The notes: a model not told the origin generated them from the sequence alone. DNA of 64,000 nucleotides from Flavobacterium luteum (GCF_008806775.1 NZ_WAEM01000002.1:558001-622000), one strand, 5' to 3'. Numbered from the stretch's first letter, positions 33,404-43,136 are shown. Numbers and translations: made by a program.

Positions 33404-33876
33404 TAAATCCAATACAGGGATGTTAGAGGAGGTCTCAGCAATTAAAAAAGACACACGCTACCACATAAAATCGAAGATTCGAAAGAGTCACAATCCTTTC
33501 GTGTGCTACAACAATCCAATAAGAAAAAAAAGCAACAAGGAGTCATCATTAATAGCTACTCCATAGCAAAGGCATAGATAAAGCATACATAGTGTATATG
33601 GAGTGTATGTAAACGCAAAGCAATAAAAAGCAAATCGTAGGCCATTTACTTGCTTAGGCATTACCATAATAAGTTAAAGGCATGCTTGTTTTGGTGCTTT
33701 TCATTGCTAAAAACAACGATCAAGCTTTAGATTTCAAAACTTCCGGACAACATCAAATTACTAGCTTGAGCTACCTTCGCAACGGGTCTTACTGCCTTAG
33801 TGTGGAGGGATTGCTTTGAGTAGTTGCTGCTAATAATGAAGGCTTTCTAATAAAATAGTGTCGAGAAATCCTGTAT
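33404..33876. other. 473-bp region without a gene, containing repeats R and B
   Basis: The right direct-repeat copy (33533-33563) and repeat B (33556-33600) lie here. No ORF in either strand looks real, and no terminator was recognised. The rest (33601-33876) shows nothing I can name. Confidence 0.5.
33533..33600 (+). repeat. Right direct-repeat copy and repeat B
   Basis: 33533-33563 matches the left copy at 31938-31966. It runs directly into 33556-33600, which matches repeat A at 33121-33166 with a 2-nt deletion in the palindrome arm. Confidence 0.55.
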
Positions 33877-34470
33877 TCAATCTCGCTTTAGCCAACCCGT
33901 TACACTCATTCTTCGCGCATTGGTAAGCAAAACCTCGTGTTCTAACTCATCACTCTTAAAGAAAACGGTTTTGCCTTGAGTAGGTGAAATGCTTTGGTTA
34001 TTGCTTTTTTGATGTATCAACAATTCACCGCCATCTTGGGTTTGCCAATTGGCGTTGAGGTAACTTATCATGGAAAATTGCCGTTTCGAGCTGTCTTCAA
34101 ATTGGTCATAATGCGGGCGGTAAAAACTGCCTTTTTCGTAAAGCGAATAATGAAATTCGTAGCTTTTAATATTGGTAAAGCAGCTTTCGTTTAAATAGGC
34201 CACAAAAGCATCCATAGTGTCAAAGAATTCGTTTTCAAAATCGTTGTTGTGTGCTTTATCAAGCCAATAAATGGTGTCGGTGCGAACCAAATCGTTGAAT
34301 ACTCTTTTGCCATCATTGCCAATAGCCGCTGCTCGCATTCGATCTTCCGCATTTAAACCCAACAAATGCTGTTTTAATTTTTCGCATAAAGCATCACTCA
34401 GAAAATCCTCAGAAATTCCTACTTTATCTTTAATATAACTGGCAATAATTGTTTCAAAAGGGTTTTCCAT
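33877..34470 (-). CDS. 2OG-Fe(II) oxygenase (prolyl 4-hydroxylase-like)
   Basis: A 197-aa dioxygenase of the P4H/SM-20 type. Iron ligands His120 and Asp122 (RPHYDQF) and His178 (ELEHEV) are present, with Arg187 placed to hold 2-oxoglutarate (RRMSVTGW). Small bacterial homologues hydroxylate proline in proteins such as EF-Tu. The substrate here is unknown. The frame stays open upstream to an ATG at 34506, but the ATG at 34470 (MENPFETIIASYIK) fits the family length and start. It is cytoplasmic, with no operon partner. Confidence 0.87.
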   Translation of the reverse strand: MENPFETIIASYIKDKVGISEDFLSDALCEKLKQHLLGLNAEDRMRAAAIGNDGKRVFNDLVRTDTIYWLDKAHNNDFENEFFDTMDAFVAYLNESCFTNIKSYEFHYSLYEKGSFYRPHYDQFEDSSKRQFSMISYLNANWQTQDGGELLIHQKSNNQSISPTQGKTVFFKSDELEHEVLLTNARRMSVTGWLKRD

Positions 34471-34620
34471 TGTAATTGGTACTCGAAAAGACAAGCACCG
34501 AGACAAGGTAGTGTATTACTACACAGAAACCGGCAATTGTGAAGACTTTGTGAGTAAACCGATTAGAAGTGACTTCTACAGGTTTTCATTAATTTTTGTA
34601 TTTTTATCAAAAGAAATACG

Positions 34621-35118
34621 ATGAAAAAACTGCTCTTCTTGTTTTTACTGTTTCCGTTGCTTGGTTTTTCCCAAAACAAGGAAGCTGAAAAAGAGGCAAT
34701 ACATACCCTGTTAAACAAGTGGCACAAAGCGGCAACCGATGCTCATTTTGATGCTTATTTTGGAGCCTTATCTGATGATGCTGTTTTTATTGGAACCGAT
34801 GCTACAGAAAACTGGAACAAAGAAGCATTTCAAGCCTTTGCTAAACCCTACTTTGATCAAGGCAAAGCGTGGGATTTTAAACCTTTAAAACGTAATCTTT
34901 ATTTCTCTGCAGATGGAAAAACGGCTTGGTTTGACGAGTTGCTTGACACTTGGATGAAAATGTGCAGAGGTTCGGGAGTACTTATAAAAACAGGAAACGA
35001 ATGGAAAATTAAACAGTATGTATTGTCAATGACAATTCCTAATGATGCTACTGATGCAGTTATAAAAATAAAAGCACCGCTCGAAAACCCATTAATAGAG
35101 AAACTGAAAACTAAATAA
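34621..35118 (+). CDS. Secreted NTF2-like (SnoaL/DUF4440-type) protein
   Basis: A 165-aa protein with a clear signal peptide (MKKLLFLFLLFPLLGFSQ). An NTF2-like domain follows: the helix around IHTLLNKWHKAATDAHFDAY, then a strand FGALSDDAVFIGTDATENW, and a later WFDELLDTW segment. The family covers enzymes and ligand-binding proteins with one cone-shaped pocket, and the function here is unknown. It is probably periplasmic. Its end overlaps the convergent threonine dehydrogenase gene by 8 bp. Confidence 0.8.
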   Translation: MKKLLFLFLLFPLLGFSQNKEAEKEAIHTLLNKWHKAATDAHFDAYFGALSDDAVFIGTDATENWNKEAFQAFAKPYFDQGKAWDFKPLKRNLYFSADGKTAWFDELLDTWMKMCRGSGVLIKTGNEWKIKQYVLSMTIPNDATDAVIKIKAPLENPLIEKLKTK

Positions 35119-36067
35119 ACCCGGGATGACTTTTTAAATTCTCTAACATGGCAATGGTGGTTTTTGCTAAATCAAATTGATGTTGCCAACCCCAATCGTT
35201 TCTGGCTTCGCTATCATCTATACTTCCCGGCCAACTATCCGCTATTTGCTGGCGAGAATCTGGTGCGTAAGTAATGGTAAAATGGGGCAAATGTTTTGTA
35301 ATTTCCATAGCAATTTCGGCAGGTGTAAAACTCATGGCAGAAAGATTATAAGAAGAACGTATTTTAATTGTATCGGCGTCCGCTTGCATAATACGAATAG
35401 CAGCCTGAATGGCATCATCCATATACATCATGGGCATTCTGGTTTCAGAAGACAGAAAACATTCATAGGTTCCTTTAGACAATGCTTTATGAAAAATATC
35501 TACCGCATAATCGGTTGTTCCGCCACCGGGAGGTGATGACCAACTAATGAGTCCCGGATAGCGAATGCTTCGAACATCTACCCCAAAAACATGATGGTAA
35601 TAGTCGCACCACCGCTCGCCCGATTGTTTGCTAATACCATAAACTGTGGTGGGTTCCATAATGGTGTATTGCGGCGTATGCTCTTTGGGGGTTGTGGGTC
35701 CAAAAACCGCAATACTCGAAGGCCAAAATATTCTCTTTATCTTCTTGGCTTTCGCCAAATTCAATACGTGAAAAAGGGAGTTCATATTCAAATCCCAAGC
35801 AAAAGCGGGATTCTTTTCTGCTGTAGCAGATAGTAAAGCAGCCATTAAATACACATCGGTGATGTTATGAATCTCTACCAAATGCTGTATCTGATTGTAA
35901 TCTAATGCATTTACCACTTCAAACGGTCCTGAATTGACCACATCGGTATTCATTTTACGAATATCGGAAGCAATCACATTTTCAATTCCGTAAATACTTC
36001 GAAGTTTCTGAGTAAGTTCGGTACCAATTTGTCCGCATGCACCAATAATTAGAATTTTTGGATTCAT
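35111..36067 (-). CDS. tdh: SDR-type L-threonine 3-dehydrogenase (GalE-like)
   Basis: A 318-aa extended short-chain dehydrogenase. The NAD site GACGQIG is at 9-15, with SSIAVFGPTTPKE and the catalytic YGISK (Tyr143, Lys147). This GalE-like form of threonine dehydrogenase is the one found in Flavobacterium (an enzyme from F. frigidimaris has been characterised) and differs from the zinc-dependent type of E. coli. It oxidises threonine to 2-amino-3-ketobutyrate. The frame extends to an ATG at 36100, but ATG 36067 starts the dinucleotide fold. The usual partner gene (kbl) is not next to it. Confidence 0.88.
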   Translation of the reverse strand: MNPKILIIGACGQIGTELTQKLRSIYGIENVIASDIRKMNTDVVNSGPFEVVNALDYNQIQHLVEIHNITDVYLMAALLSATAEKNPAFAWDLNMNSLFHVLNLAKAKKIKRIFWPSSIAVFGPTTPKEHTPQYTIMEPTTVYGISKQSGERWCDYYHHVFGVDVRSIRYPGLISWSSPPGGGTTDYAVDIFHKALSKGTYECFLSSETRMPMMYMDDAIQAAIRIMQADADTIKIRSSYNLSAMSFTPAEIAMEITKHLPHFTITYAPDSRQQIADSWPGSIDDSEARNDWGWQHQFDLAKTTIAMLENLKSHPGFI

Positions 36068-36189
36068 AATTAAATAGGATTTATACTGTAAAGATACCAT
36101 TTTAATAAAGCAATATGCAGTGAAGTTTATCCTTATTTATTTTAACAAAAACAACATTAACATGAAGCAGACTGATTAAACTTTCATTT

Positions 36190-36205
36190 TACCTTTGTAC
36201 CTTTG
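36190..36205 (+). promoter_or_regulatory. Two tandem -7 boxes before the lipoprotein-mfd operon
   Basis: TACCTTTGTACCTTTG is two back-to-back TANNTTTG matches, 19 to 27 nt before the ATG at 36225. A possible TTG start at 36195 would lie inside the first box, which argues against it. Confidence 0.55.
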
Positions 36206-36224
36206 CAAACTAAATCAAGCTTGG

Positions 36225-36812
36225 ATGAAACGTTATTATTCCTATATTCTTTTTTCGGTTTATTTACTTGTTTCCTGTAATGACAATGCTGAAAAACGAG
36301 AGATTGAAAACCTTAAAGATGCCGAAAAGAAAGAAATAATATTTAAGAACATCAATAAAGGTTGGAATTTTTCTAACCCTTCCGTATCGCCAACAGTTCA
36401 AGCTACAATAAATAATTGGAGCGAATGGCGTTCGTTTTTGAATGAATTGAATCTAAAACCTAAAAGTTCTATTGGAGCGTTTCAGAAAAAAGCGAAAACT
36501 TTATCTAAAAAAGTGATGGAGTTGAATACCAACATTCCTTACGCCTTTAACAAACCTGAAATCAAGAGTAGAATTTCGGTATTGACTACTAAAATCAACT
36601 CCATCAATTTATTCATTAATTTAGATGATATTCCTGCACAGAAAGTAGTAACTTTAGTTTCAGAAGTAAATGAAGAATTGGTTTCGTTGACCCAACAAAT
36701 GGAAGAAATTATCAGAAAAAGTGCCATTCCTAAAGAAGAAGGCGAATCAGATATGATTAGAATGTTAGATACCGCTAGAGCAATTCCTAATAAAATTGTA
36801 CCGCAACCTTGA
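36225..36812 (+). CDS. Lipoprotein of unknown function, coupled to mfd
   Basis: A 195-aa protein with a short SPII signal (YILFSVYLLVSCND, Cys17) and then a mainly helical body rich in Glu, Lys and Asn. I do not recognise a domain. Its stop overlaps the mfd TTG start (TTGA), so it is co-transcribed and translationally coupled with a DNA-repair gene, an odd pairing for a membrane lipoprotein. The ATG at 36225 is preferred to TTG 36195 because it begins the signal peptide and leaves both promoter boxes upstream. Confidence 0.75.
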   Translation: MKRYYSYILFSVYLLVSCNDNAEKREIENLKDAEKKEIIFKNINKGWNFSNPSVSPTVQATINNWSEWRSFLNELNLKPKSSIGAFQKKAKTLSKKVMELNTNIPYAFNKPEIKSRISVLTTKINSINLFINLDDIPAQKVVTLVSEVNEELVSLTQQMEEIIRKSAIPKEEGESDMIRMLDTARAIPNKIVPQP

Positions 36813-39800
36813 GTAAATCAGCCTTATTAAATACCTACGACAATTCGCCAAAAGTCAAGCAAATTGTTGATAGCTTACAAATTCCCGAACAAAAAATCCA
36901 CTTAAACGGATTGGTTGGTTCGTCGCTTTCGTTTATAATCCAGTCGGTTTTTAAAAAAACAGAGTCGCCTTTTTTAGTTATCCTCAATGACAAAGAAGAA
37001 GCTGCCTATTATTTGAACGATTTAGAACAATTAATAGGCGAAAAAGATGTCTTGTTTTATCCAGGTTCGTATCGTCGTCCGTACCAAATTGAAGATACCG
37101 ATAATGCCAATGTTTTGCTTCGCTCCGAAGTCTTAAACCGAATAAACTCTCGCAAAAAACCGGCAATTATAGTTTCCTATCCCGAAGCGCTTTTTGAAAA
37201 AGTGATTACGAAGAAAGAATTGGATAAAAACACTTTGAAAGTAACGGTTGGCGATAAAATATCAATAGAGTTTATCAATGAAGTTTTATTTGAATACGAA
37301 TTCAAGCGTGTCGATTTTATTACGGAGCCCGGAGAATTCTCTGTTCGTGGCGGAATCATAGATGTGTTCTCTTTCTCCAATGACAATCCGTACCGAATTG
37401 AGTTTTTTGGAAATGAAGTCGACAGCATTAGAAGTTTTGATGTAGAAACACAACTTTCTATCGAAAAACAAAATAAAATCGCGATAATTCCTAATGTCGA
37501 GAACACCTTTTTTCAGGAAAATAGGGAAAGTTTTCTAGATTATATTGACAGTAAAACGATTATTTGCATTCAAAACACCGAATTGCTTTTGTCTAAATTA
37601 GATAAACTATTTGGCAAAGCAGCTGAAATTTATAAAAACCTGAACGCGACTGTAAAACATGTTTCGCCAGAACAATTGTTTGTAAACCAAACCGAGTTTA
37701 TAAAAAAAGCCTTAGATTTTTCGATTGTAGAGATGGGTTCAAAAGCTGTTTTTAAAACCAAAAAAACATTCGAATTTCATATTCTCCCTCAACCTTCTTT
37801 CAATAAACAATTCGATTTGTTATTGAATAATTTAAATGACAACCATTTTAACGGGTACAAAAACTATTTGTTTTGTTCTAATGATGCACAGGCAAAACGG
37901 TTTCATGATATTTTCGAAACTCTTGACGAAGCCAATCACGAAAGCATTCGCAAGCAATACCACACCATAACATTACCACTTTACCGGGGTTTTGTTGATG
38001 AGGAAAACCAAATTGCGTGCTACACCGACCATCAAATTTTTGAGCGTTACCACAAATTTAGCATCAAAAATGGCTATTCTAAGAAACAAACCATTACGCT
38101 AAAGGAACTCACAACGCTTTCTGTAGGTGATTATGTTACCCACATCGACCATGGAATAGGCCGTTTTGGCGGTTTACAAAAAATACAAGTCGAAGGCAAA
38201 ACCCAAGAAGCCATTAAACTCGTCTATGCCGATAATGATATCGTTTATGTGAGTATTCACTCGCTGTACAAAATTTCTAAATACAACGGAAAAGACGGTG
38301 CGCCTCCTAAAATATACAAACTCGGCTCGAATGCGTGGAAAGTTTTAAAACAAAAAACCAAAGCCAGAGTCAAACATATAGCGTTCAACCTGATTCAATT
38401 GTATGCCAAGCGCCGATTGGAAAAAGGATTCCGATATGCCCCTGATAGTTATTTGCAAGCCGAATTAGAAAGTTCCTTTATTTATGAAGATACACCTGAT
38501 CAAACCAAATCGACTGCGGAAGTAAAAGCCGATATGGAAAGTGATCGCCCAATGGATCGATTGGTGTGTGGTGATGTAGGTTTCGGAAAAACCGAAGTGG
38601 CCATTCGTGCCGCATTCAAAGCGGTAGATAACGGAAAACAAGTCGCTGTTTTGGTTCCAACCACCATTTTAGCCTACCAACATTATAGAACATTTACAGA
38701 ACGTTTGAAAGAAATGCCTGTTTCTGTTGGATATCTTAACCGTTTTAGAACGGCCAAACAAAAAACAGAAACCTTACAACAATTAGCCGAAGGCAAACTT
38801 GATATTGTTATTGGGACGCATCAATTGGTCAACAAAAACGTAGTTTTTAAAGATTTAGGATTGTTGATTGTGGATGAAGAACAGAAATTTGGTGTGAATG
38901 TCAAAGACAAACTCAAAACCATTGCTGCCAATGTTGATACCTTGACCTTAACCGCAACACCAATCCCGAGAACCCTTCAGTTTTCATTAATGGCAGCGAG
39001 AGATTTATCAGTAATTACCACACCGCCACCCAATCGCTATCCAATAGAAACCAATGTCGTTGGGTTTAGTGAAGAATTGATTCGAGATGCCATTTCCTAT
39101 GAAATTCAACGAAACGGACAGGTTTTCTTTATCAATAATCGAATAGAAAACATCAAGGAAGTTGCAGGAATGATTCAGCGTTTGGTTCCTGATGCTCGCG
39201 TGGGAATTGGTCACGGTCAAATGGAAGGTGCAAAACTCGAAGAATTGATGTTGGCTTTTATGAACGGAGAATTTGATGTATTGGTGGCGACAACCATTAT
39301 CGAAAGCGGCTTGGATGTACCCAATGCCAACACTATTTTTATAAATAATGCCAATAATTTCGGATTGTCTGATTTGCACCAGATGCGAGGACGTGTCGGT
39401 CGAAGCAATAAGAAAGCCTTTTGCTATTTTATTTGCCCGCCGTATTCAGCCATGACTGATGATGCTAGAAAACGAATTCAGGCTTTGGAACAATTCTCCG
39501 AACTAGGGAGTGGTTTCAATATTGCCATGAAAGATTTAGAAATTCGTGGTGCCGGTGATTTATTGGGTGGTGAGCAAAGTGGTTTTATTAATGAAATCGG
39601 CTTTGATACGTATCAAAAAATCATGAACGAAGCCATCGAAGAACTCAAAGAAAACGAGTTCAAGGAGTTGTATGCCGATGAAGAAAAACCAGAAAAAGAA
39701 TATGTAAAAGACATTCAAATTGATACTGATTTTGAGTTATTATTTTCTGATGAATACATCAATAACATTTCGGAACGTTTGAATTTATACAACGAATTAA

Positions 39801-40168
39801 GTTTGATAAAAACAGACGAGGAACTATTGTTATACGAAAATAAATTAATAGACCGCTTTGGACCGTTACCCAAACAAGCTGTCTCCTTACTGAATAGCAT
39901 TAAAATAAAATGGATTGCCACACAAATGGGAATTGAAAAACTTGTTATGAAACAAGGCAAAATGATTTGCTATTTTGTTTCTGACCAACAAAGCGATTAT
40001 TATACTTCGCCTCAGTTTCATAAAGTGTTACAGTTCGTGCAAAAACAACCGCAATTGTGCAAAATGAAAGAAAAACAAACCCCAAATGGGTTACGTTTAT
40101 TACTGACTTTTGAACATGTAAAATCGATTCGAAAAGCGTTGGAATTGATGGAGCTATTGGAGAGATAA
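36809..40168 (+). CDS. mfd: Transcription-repair coupling factor Mfd
   Basis: A 1119-aa SF2 translocase close to the usual family length. It has UvrB-homologous N-terminal domains, a CarD-like RNA polymerase interaction domain (about 440-510, VGDYVTHIDHGIGRFGGLQ), Walker A GDVGFGKT at 588-595, DEEQ at 689-692, a helicase C domain with HQMRGRVGRS, and the C-terminal TRCF domain. Mfd removes RNA polymerase stalled at DNA lesions and recruits UvrA. The start is a TTG overlapping the upstream lipoprotein stop; no ATG fits the conserved N-terminus. Confidence 0.97.
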   Translation: MSKSALLNTYDNSPKVKQIVDSLQIPEQKIHLNGLVGSSLSFIIQSVFKKTESPFLVILNDKEEAAYYLNDLEQLIGEKDVLFYPGSYRRPYQIEDTDNANVLLRSEVLNRINSRKKPAIIVSYPEALFEKVITKKELDKNTLKVTVGDKISIEFINEVLFEYEFKRVDFITEPGEFSVRGGIIDVFSFSNDNPYRIEFFGNEVDSIRSFDVETQLSIEKQNKIAIIPNVENTFFQENRESFLDYIDSKTIICIQNTELLLSKLDKLFGKAAEIYKNLNATVKHVSPEQLFVNQTEFIKKALDFSIVEMGSKAVFKTKKTFEFHILPQPSFNKQFDLLLNNLNDNHFNGYKNYLFCSNDAQAKRFHDIFETLDEANHESIRKQYHTITLPLYRGFVDEENQIACYTDHQIFERYHKFSIKNGYSKKQTITLKELTTLSVGDYVTHIDHGIGRFGGLQKIQVEGKTQEAIKLVYADNDIVYVSIHSLYKISKYNGKDGAPPKIYKLGSNAWKVLKQKTKARVKHIAFNLIQLYAKRRLEKGFRYAPDSYLQAELESSFIYEDTPDQTKSTAEVKADMESDRPMDRLVCGDVGFGKTEVAIRAAFKAVDNGKQVAVLVPTTILAYQHYRTFTERLKEMPVSVGYLNRFRTAKQKTETLQQLAEGKLDIVIGTHQLVNKNVVFKDLGLLIVDEEQKFGVNVKDKLKTIAANVDTLTLTATPIPRTLQFSLMAARDLSVITTPPPNRYPIETNVVGFSEELIRDAISYEIQRNGQVFFINNRIENIKEVAGMIQRLVPDARVGIGHGQMEGAKLEELMLAFMNGEFDVLVATTIIESGLDVPNANTIFINNANNFGLSDLHQMRGRVGRSNKKAFCYFICPPYSAMTDDARKRIQALEQFSELGSGFNIAMKDLEIRGAGDLLGGEQSGFINEIGFDTYQKIMNEAIEELKENEFKELYADEEKPEKEYVKDIQIDTDFELLFSDEYINNISERLNLYNELSLIKTDEELLLYENKLIDRFGPLPKQAVSLLNSIKIKWIATQMGIEKLVMKQGKMICYFVSDQQSDYYTSPQFHKVLQFVQKQPQLCKMKEKQTPNGLRLLLTFEHVKSIRKALELMELLER

Positions 40169-40269
40169 AGCCTTCTTTTCAATGCTTCCAGCCTTTAAAA
40201 AGTTATTTACTAAAAACAAAACGGTTAGTTAATTTTTAGGATTTGTTTTTAAAAGCCAATCTAAATAAA

Positions 40270-40277
40270 TACATTTG
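40270..40277 (+). promoter_or_regulatory. -7 box of the toxin-antitoxin operon
   Basis: TACATTTG, 21 nt before the ATG at 40298. A TTTG lies upstream with a 24-nt gap, slightly longer than usual. Confidence 0.5.
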
Positions 40278-40297
40278 TTATACTAAAATTGTAAGTT

Positions 40298-40522
40298 ATG
40301 AATTTAGCTACTAGAAAATATAATATTATTCAAGAGTTGAGTACGATAGACGAAGGTTTGTTAGAAAAGCTTGAAATTATTATAAAAACCAGCAAAAAAG
40401 ATTGGTTTACTGAATTGAATTCCGAAGAAAAACTAGAAATAGAAATTGGTTTAAAACAAGCTGAAAATAACGAATTTACTAGTCACGAAACAGTAATGAA
40501 TAAATTTGCCAAATGGCATTAA
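40298..40522 (+). CDS. Antitoxin-like protein of a RelE/ParE-type pair
   Basis: A 74-aa acidic protein (EKLEIEIGLKQAEN) with mostly helical character. It looks like the short antitoxins that precede RelE/ParE toxins in Bacteroidota, which usually have little sequence identity. It overlaps the toxin start by 10 bp, so the pair is coupled. A -7 box lies upstream. An N-terminal DNA-binding part is not obvious, so how it is autoregulated cannot be said. Confidence 0.75.
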   Translation: MNLATRKYNIIQELSTIDEGLLEKLEIIIKTSKKDWFTELNSEEKLEIEIGLKQAENNEFTSHETVMNKFAKWH

Positions 40523-40806
40523 AAATCAAATGGACGTCACAAGCTGATAAAGGTTTAGCAGTTGTTATTGACTATTTGGAAGCAGAATGGACTTTTAAAG
40601 AAATTTTGCAATTAGAAGAAAATATTACCCAAGTTACCAATCAGATTAGTCTTTACCCTGACTTATATCCAAAATCGGAAACCTATAAAAATCTCCACAA
40701 AGCAATAGTAGATAAAAACAACTATTTAGTGTACCGAGTAAATTATAAAAAATCAAGTATTGAAATCATCAATTTTCGAGGGACTAAACAAAAACGGAAG
40801 CATTAG
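40513..40806 (+). CDS. RelE/ParE superfamily toxin
   Basis: A 97-aa basic protein with the ParE-like layout: IKWTSQADKGLAVVIDYLE, a helical pair, SLYPDLYPKSETYKN, then KAIVDKNNYLVYRVNYKK and a final strand IEIINFRGTKQ. The KNNYLVYRV-type strand is typical of RelE/ParE toxins, which cleave mRNA or poison gyrase. The C-terminal region is closer to ParE. It follows its antitoxin with an overlapping start. Activity is inferred from family only. Confidence 0.85.
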   Translation: MALKIKWTSQADKGLAVVIDYLEAEWTFKEILQLEENITQVTNQISLYPDLYPKSETYKNLHKAIVDKNNYLVYRVNYKKSSIEIINFRGTKQKRKH

Positions 40807-40833
40807 TCCTAAAAAGTTGGAAGCTTTATTAAA

Positions 40834-43017
40834 CTACATCTTCACTATTTTAAAATTGGCTTCTTTTTCATTGAATTTCAATTTAAAAAAGTAGGTTCCA
40901 TTTGCAAATGATGCTATGTCTACTTTTGCATCTAAACCGTTAATTTTCTTTTTGTATAAAAGGAGCCCTTGCGGATTATAGACAAATATTTCTTTTATTT
41001 CAGTCTTTGAAGTAATTGCAACAAAACCTTTACTTGGATTTGGATAATACGTAAAATCAATATTGGGTAGAAATGACTTGTTATTAAGATTCGCAACACA
41101 ATCAACATTGGCTACATAACCTGACCCAACTTCATATTGGTCTGAATAAAACTCTAGCGTTAAAGAACCATCAATTGCTGTCGATTCATATGTTCCAGGA
41201 ATAGTGGTGCCAGTAAATCCGCCTTGGCTCAAATCGGTTGCCGATGTTGAATTGCCATCATACAAATATAAATAATCGTATTTGTCCTCTAAATCAAAAC
41301 TGGTAAAAGACAATCTAATTTTTTGATCTGGACTATTTGGAATAATGGTTCTAACATAACTTTCTAAACTTGAATAGTTTCTAGAAACTCCGCCTGTATC
41401 TGTGATTGTTACTCCGTTGCAATAATTGGCAGTTGTAACAAGAATAGCATTTCTGCTTGGCGAAATTAAACCAAAATTACAAACAGGGCGGACTTTGATA
41501 CTATAATGGGTATTAGGCAGTAAATTAGTTGCTGTGTAATTAGTTGCTGTTGTTTGAAACCAATTATTTGAATTCGACGTAAATGGTGTAATAGAAACTT
41601 CCCAATTAGTAGCACTTCCTATATCTATCCATGATAGTGTTGCTGAAGTGTTAGTAAGATTCGAAATTATAATTTCCGAAACAGTATTGATACAGGTATT
41701 AATACAATCAAAACTCAAACAACTTGCATTGTTTACTTGAGAAAGTATTTCTGCTGCAGGTTGTGGTCCGAAACCATTGGCTAAATTAATGCCAACACCA
41801 GAAACTAAATGACAATAACTCATAATAGTTCCGCCACTATCCGTTGAAGGGATTGGTCCAATATCGCAGTTGCCTTCAAAATATTGATCTCCTTTTGATG
41901 GTCCGCAACCATCAATTGCTGTATTGTCTCCGTTCCAAGCACAAGCGTGAGTATGAGGCGAACCAAATAAATGTCCCATTTCGTGAGTAATAACCAAAAC
42001 AGTCCATGAATAAGTAGGTACAGTATCAAAACTAATATCAACATCTGAATAACTAAAATTTTCTTCGGTACATAATCCGTTTATGGTTGCCGCAACTCCT
42101 CCTAAACTTCCGGCATCTTCTCCTATAAGTTGTCCTAAATCTCCATCAAATACAGGCCTAACTTCATTAAACTTATATAAATAATTGAAAGATTCCTCGC
42201 CAATTCCTTCATAAGGATCTTGGGTAGTCCAAATATAAAGTGATTTTAATGAAATGTTAATTCCATCATTAGCATACAATGTTTGAACATTATTGAATAC
42301 TGAAGTCATCCAATTTGTAGTAGTCGTTGTGTTGCTATTATTATCGAGAAATAAATTATAATCTATTTCAAAATACATGGTTACACATCTTTGACTGGTA
42401 GTTTTTGTATTTCTTTGAGCGTTTAAAATTGGTTTACGAACGCCTTCTTTTGTATGACATTGTAAATTGTTTAGCACTTTCAAATCAGCATCAGAATAAA
42501 TGATATAATCCGATATATTGAACTTTGTAGCTGTTCTTCCTATTACAACGTTTTTAAAACGGTTATTAGAAAAAATGCCATTCATTTCGTCTTTAAAAAA
42601 ATTAAAAGAGGCCGTAGAATTGGGATCACCTTTTACTATTCCTCTATAATGTAAGCCCTCCTCGTAAGAAATTGATTTTGTTTTGTCTGTATCTACGTGA
42701 AACCCATCGGCAAACAAATTAACTTTATACAACTGTAATGTAATTGTTTCTCCTTGATAAGGAATTTGAACCTCAATGCTTTCGTCTTTATAGGCTATTA
42801 CATCCCCTAAAGATTTCGAATTCAATTTTGCGAGAGTCGCTTTTTTAAGTGTTTTTTGAATAGCACTACTAGGTTTTGTTGTACTAGTAGTTAATAGTGA
42901 ATAGACTTTAAAAGTTGTTTTTTGCGAAAGCAATGCATTCACTTTTTTGGAGACTTCATTTTGAGCAAATGCTACAAAAGAAAAGAAAAACACAAAAATT
43001 AATAACCCTTTCTTCAT
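40834..43017 (-). CDS. Secreted zinc metalloprotease (reprolysin-like) with Fn3, CUB-like and T9SS domains
   Basis: A 727-aa protein with a signal peptide (to about residue 19), a propeptide-like N-terminal region to about 200 and a metzincin catalytic domain with HEMGHLFGSPH (His345, Glu346, His349, His355). A fibronectin type III domain (about 445-535) and a CUB-like region (about 540-645) follow, then a type IX secretion sorting domain (655-727, YYPNPSKGFVAITSKTEI, then YNPQGLLLYKKK). It should be an exported protease, perhaps for protein degradation outside the cell. A TACATTTG box (minus strand, 43048-43041) lies 24 nt before the ATG. No inhibitor or processing gene is nearby. Confidence 0.92.
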   Translation of the reverse strand: MKKGLLIFVFFFSFVAFAQNEVSKKVNALLSQKTTFKVYSLLTTSTTKPSSAIQKTLKKATLAKLNSKSLGDVIAYKDESIEVQIPYQGETITLQLYKVNLFADGFHVDTDKTKSISYEEGLHYRGIVKGDPNSTASFNFFKDEMNGIFSNNRFKNVVIGRTATKFNISDYIIYSDADLKVLNNLQCHTKEGVRKPILNAQRNTKTTSQRCVTMYFEIDYNLFLDNNSNTTTTTNWMTSVFNNVQTLYANDGINISLKSLYIWTTQDPYEGIGEESFNYLYKFNEVRPVFDGDLGQLIGEDAGSLGGVAATINGLCTEENFSYSDVDISFDTVPTYSWTVLVITHEMGHLFGSPHTHACAWNGDNTAIDGCGPSKGDQYFEGNCDIGPIPSTDSGGTIMSYCHLVSGVGINLANGFGPQPAAEILSQVNNASCLSFDCINTCINTVSEIIISNLTNTSATLSWIDIGSATNWEVSITPFTSNSNNWFQTTATNYTATNLLPNTHYSIKVRPVCNFGLISPSRNAILVTTANYCNGVTITDTGGVSRNYSSLESYVRTIIPNSPDQKIRLSFTSFDLEDKYDYLYLYDGNSTSATDLSQGGFTGTTIPGTYESTAIDGSLTLEFYSDQYEVGSGYVANVDCVANLNNKSFLPNIDFTYYPNPSKGFVAITSKTEIKEIFVYNPQGLLLYKKKINGLDAKVDIASFANGTYFFKLKFNEKEANFKIVKM

Positions 43018-43136
43018 TGTTTTTTATTCTAAAAAGAAATCAAATGTAATCATTAATTCAAACGAAATAATTGATTTACTGTTAAACTCAAGTTTTTAGA
43101 ATTATAATCCCTTTTTTTAACAATTGTTTGTTTTAA

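Noticed and set aside
36195..36224. TTG start for the lipoprotein upstream of mfd
   Set aside because: It overlaps a -7 box and adds residues in front of the signal peptide.
39008..39379. 123-codon antisense ORF within mfd
   Set aside because: Shadow ORF in a highly conserved helicase region.
40298..40806. Two unrelated small genes
   Set aside because: The 10-bp overlap, the ParE-like fold of the second protein and the shared promoter make a toxin-antitoxin pair more likely.
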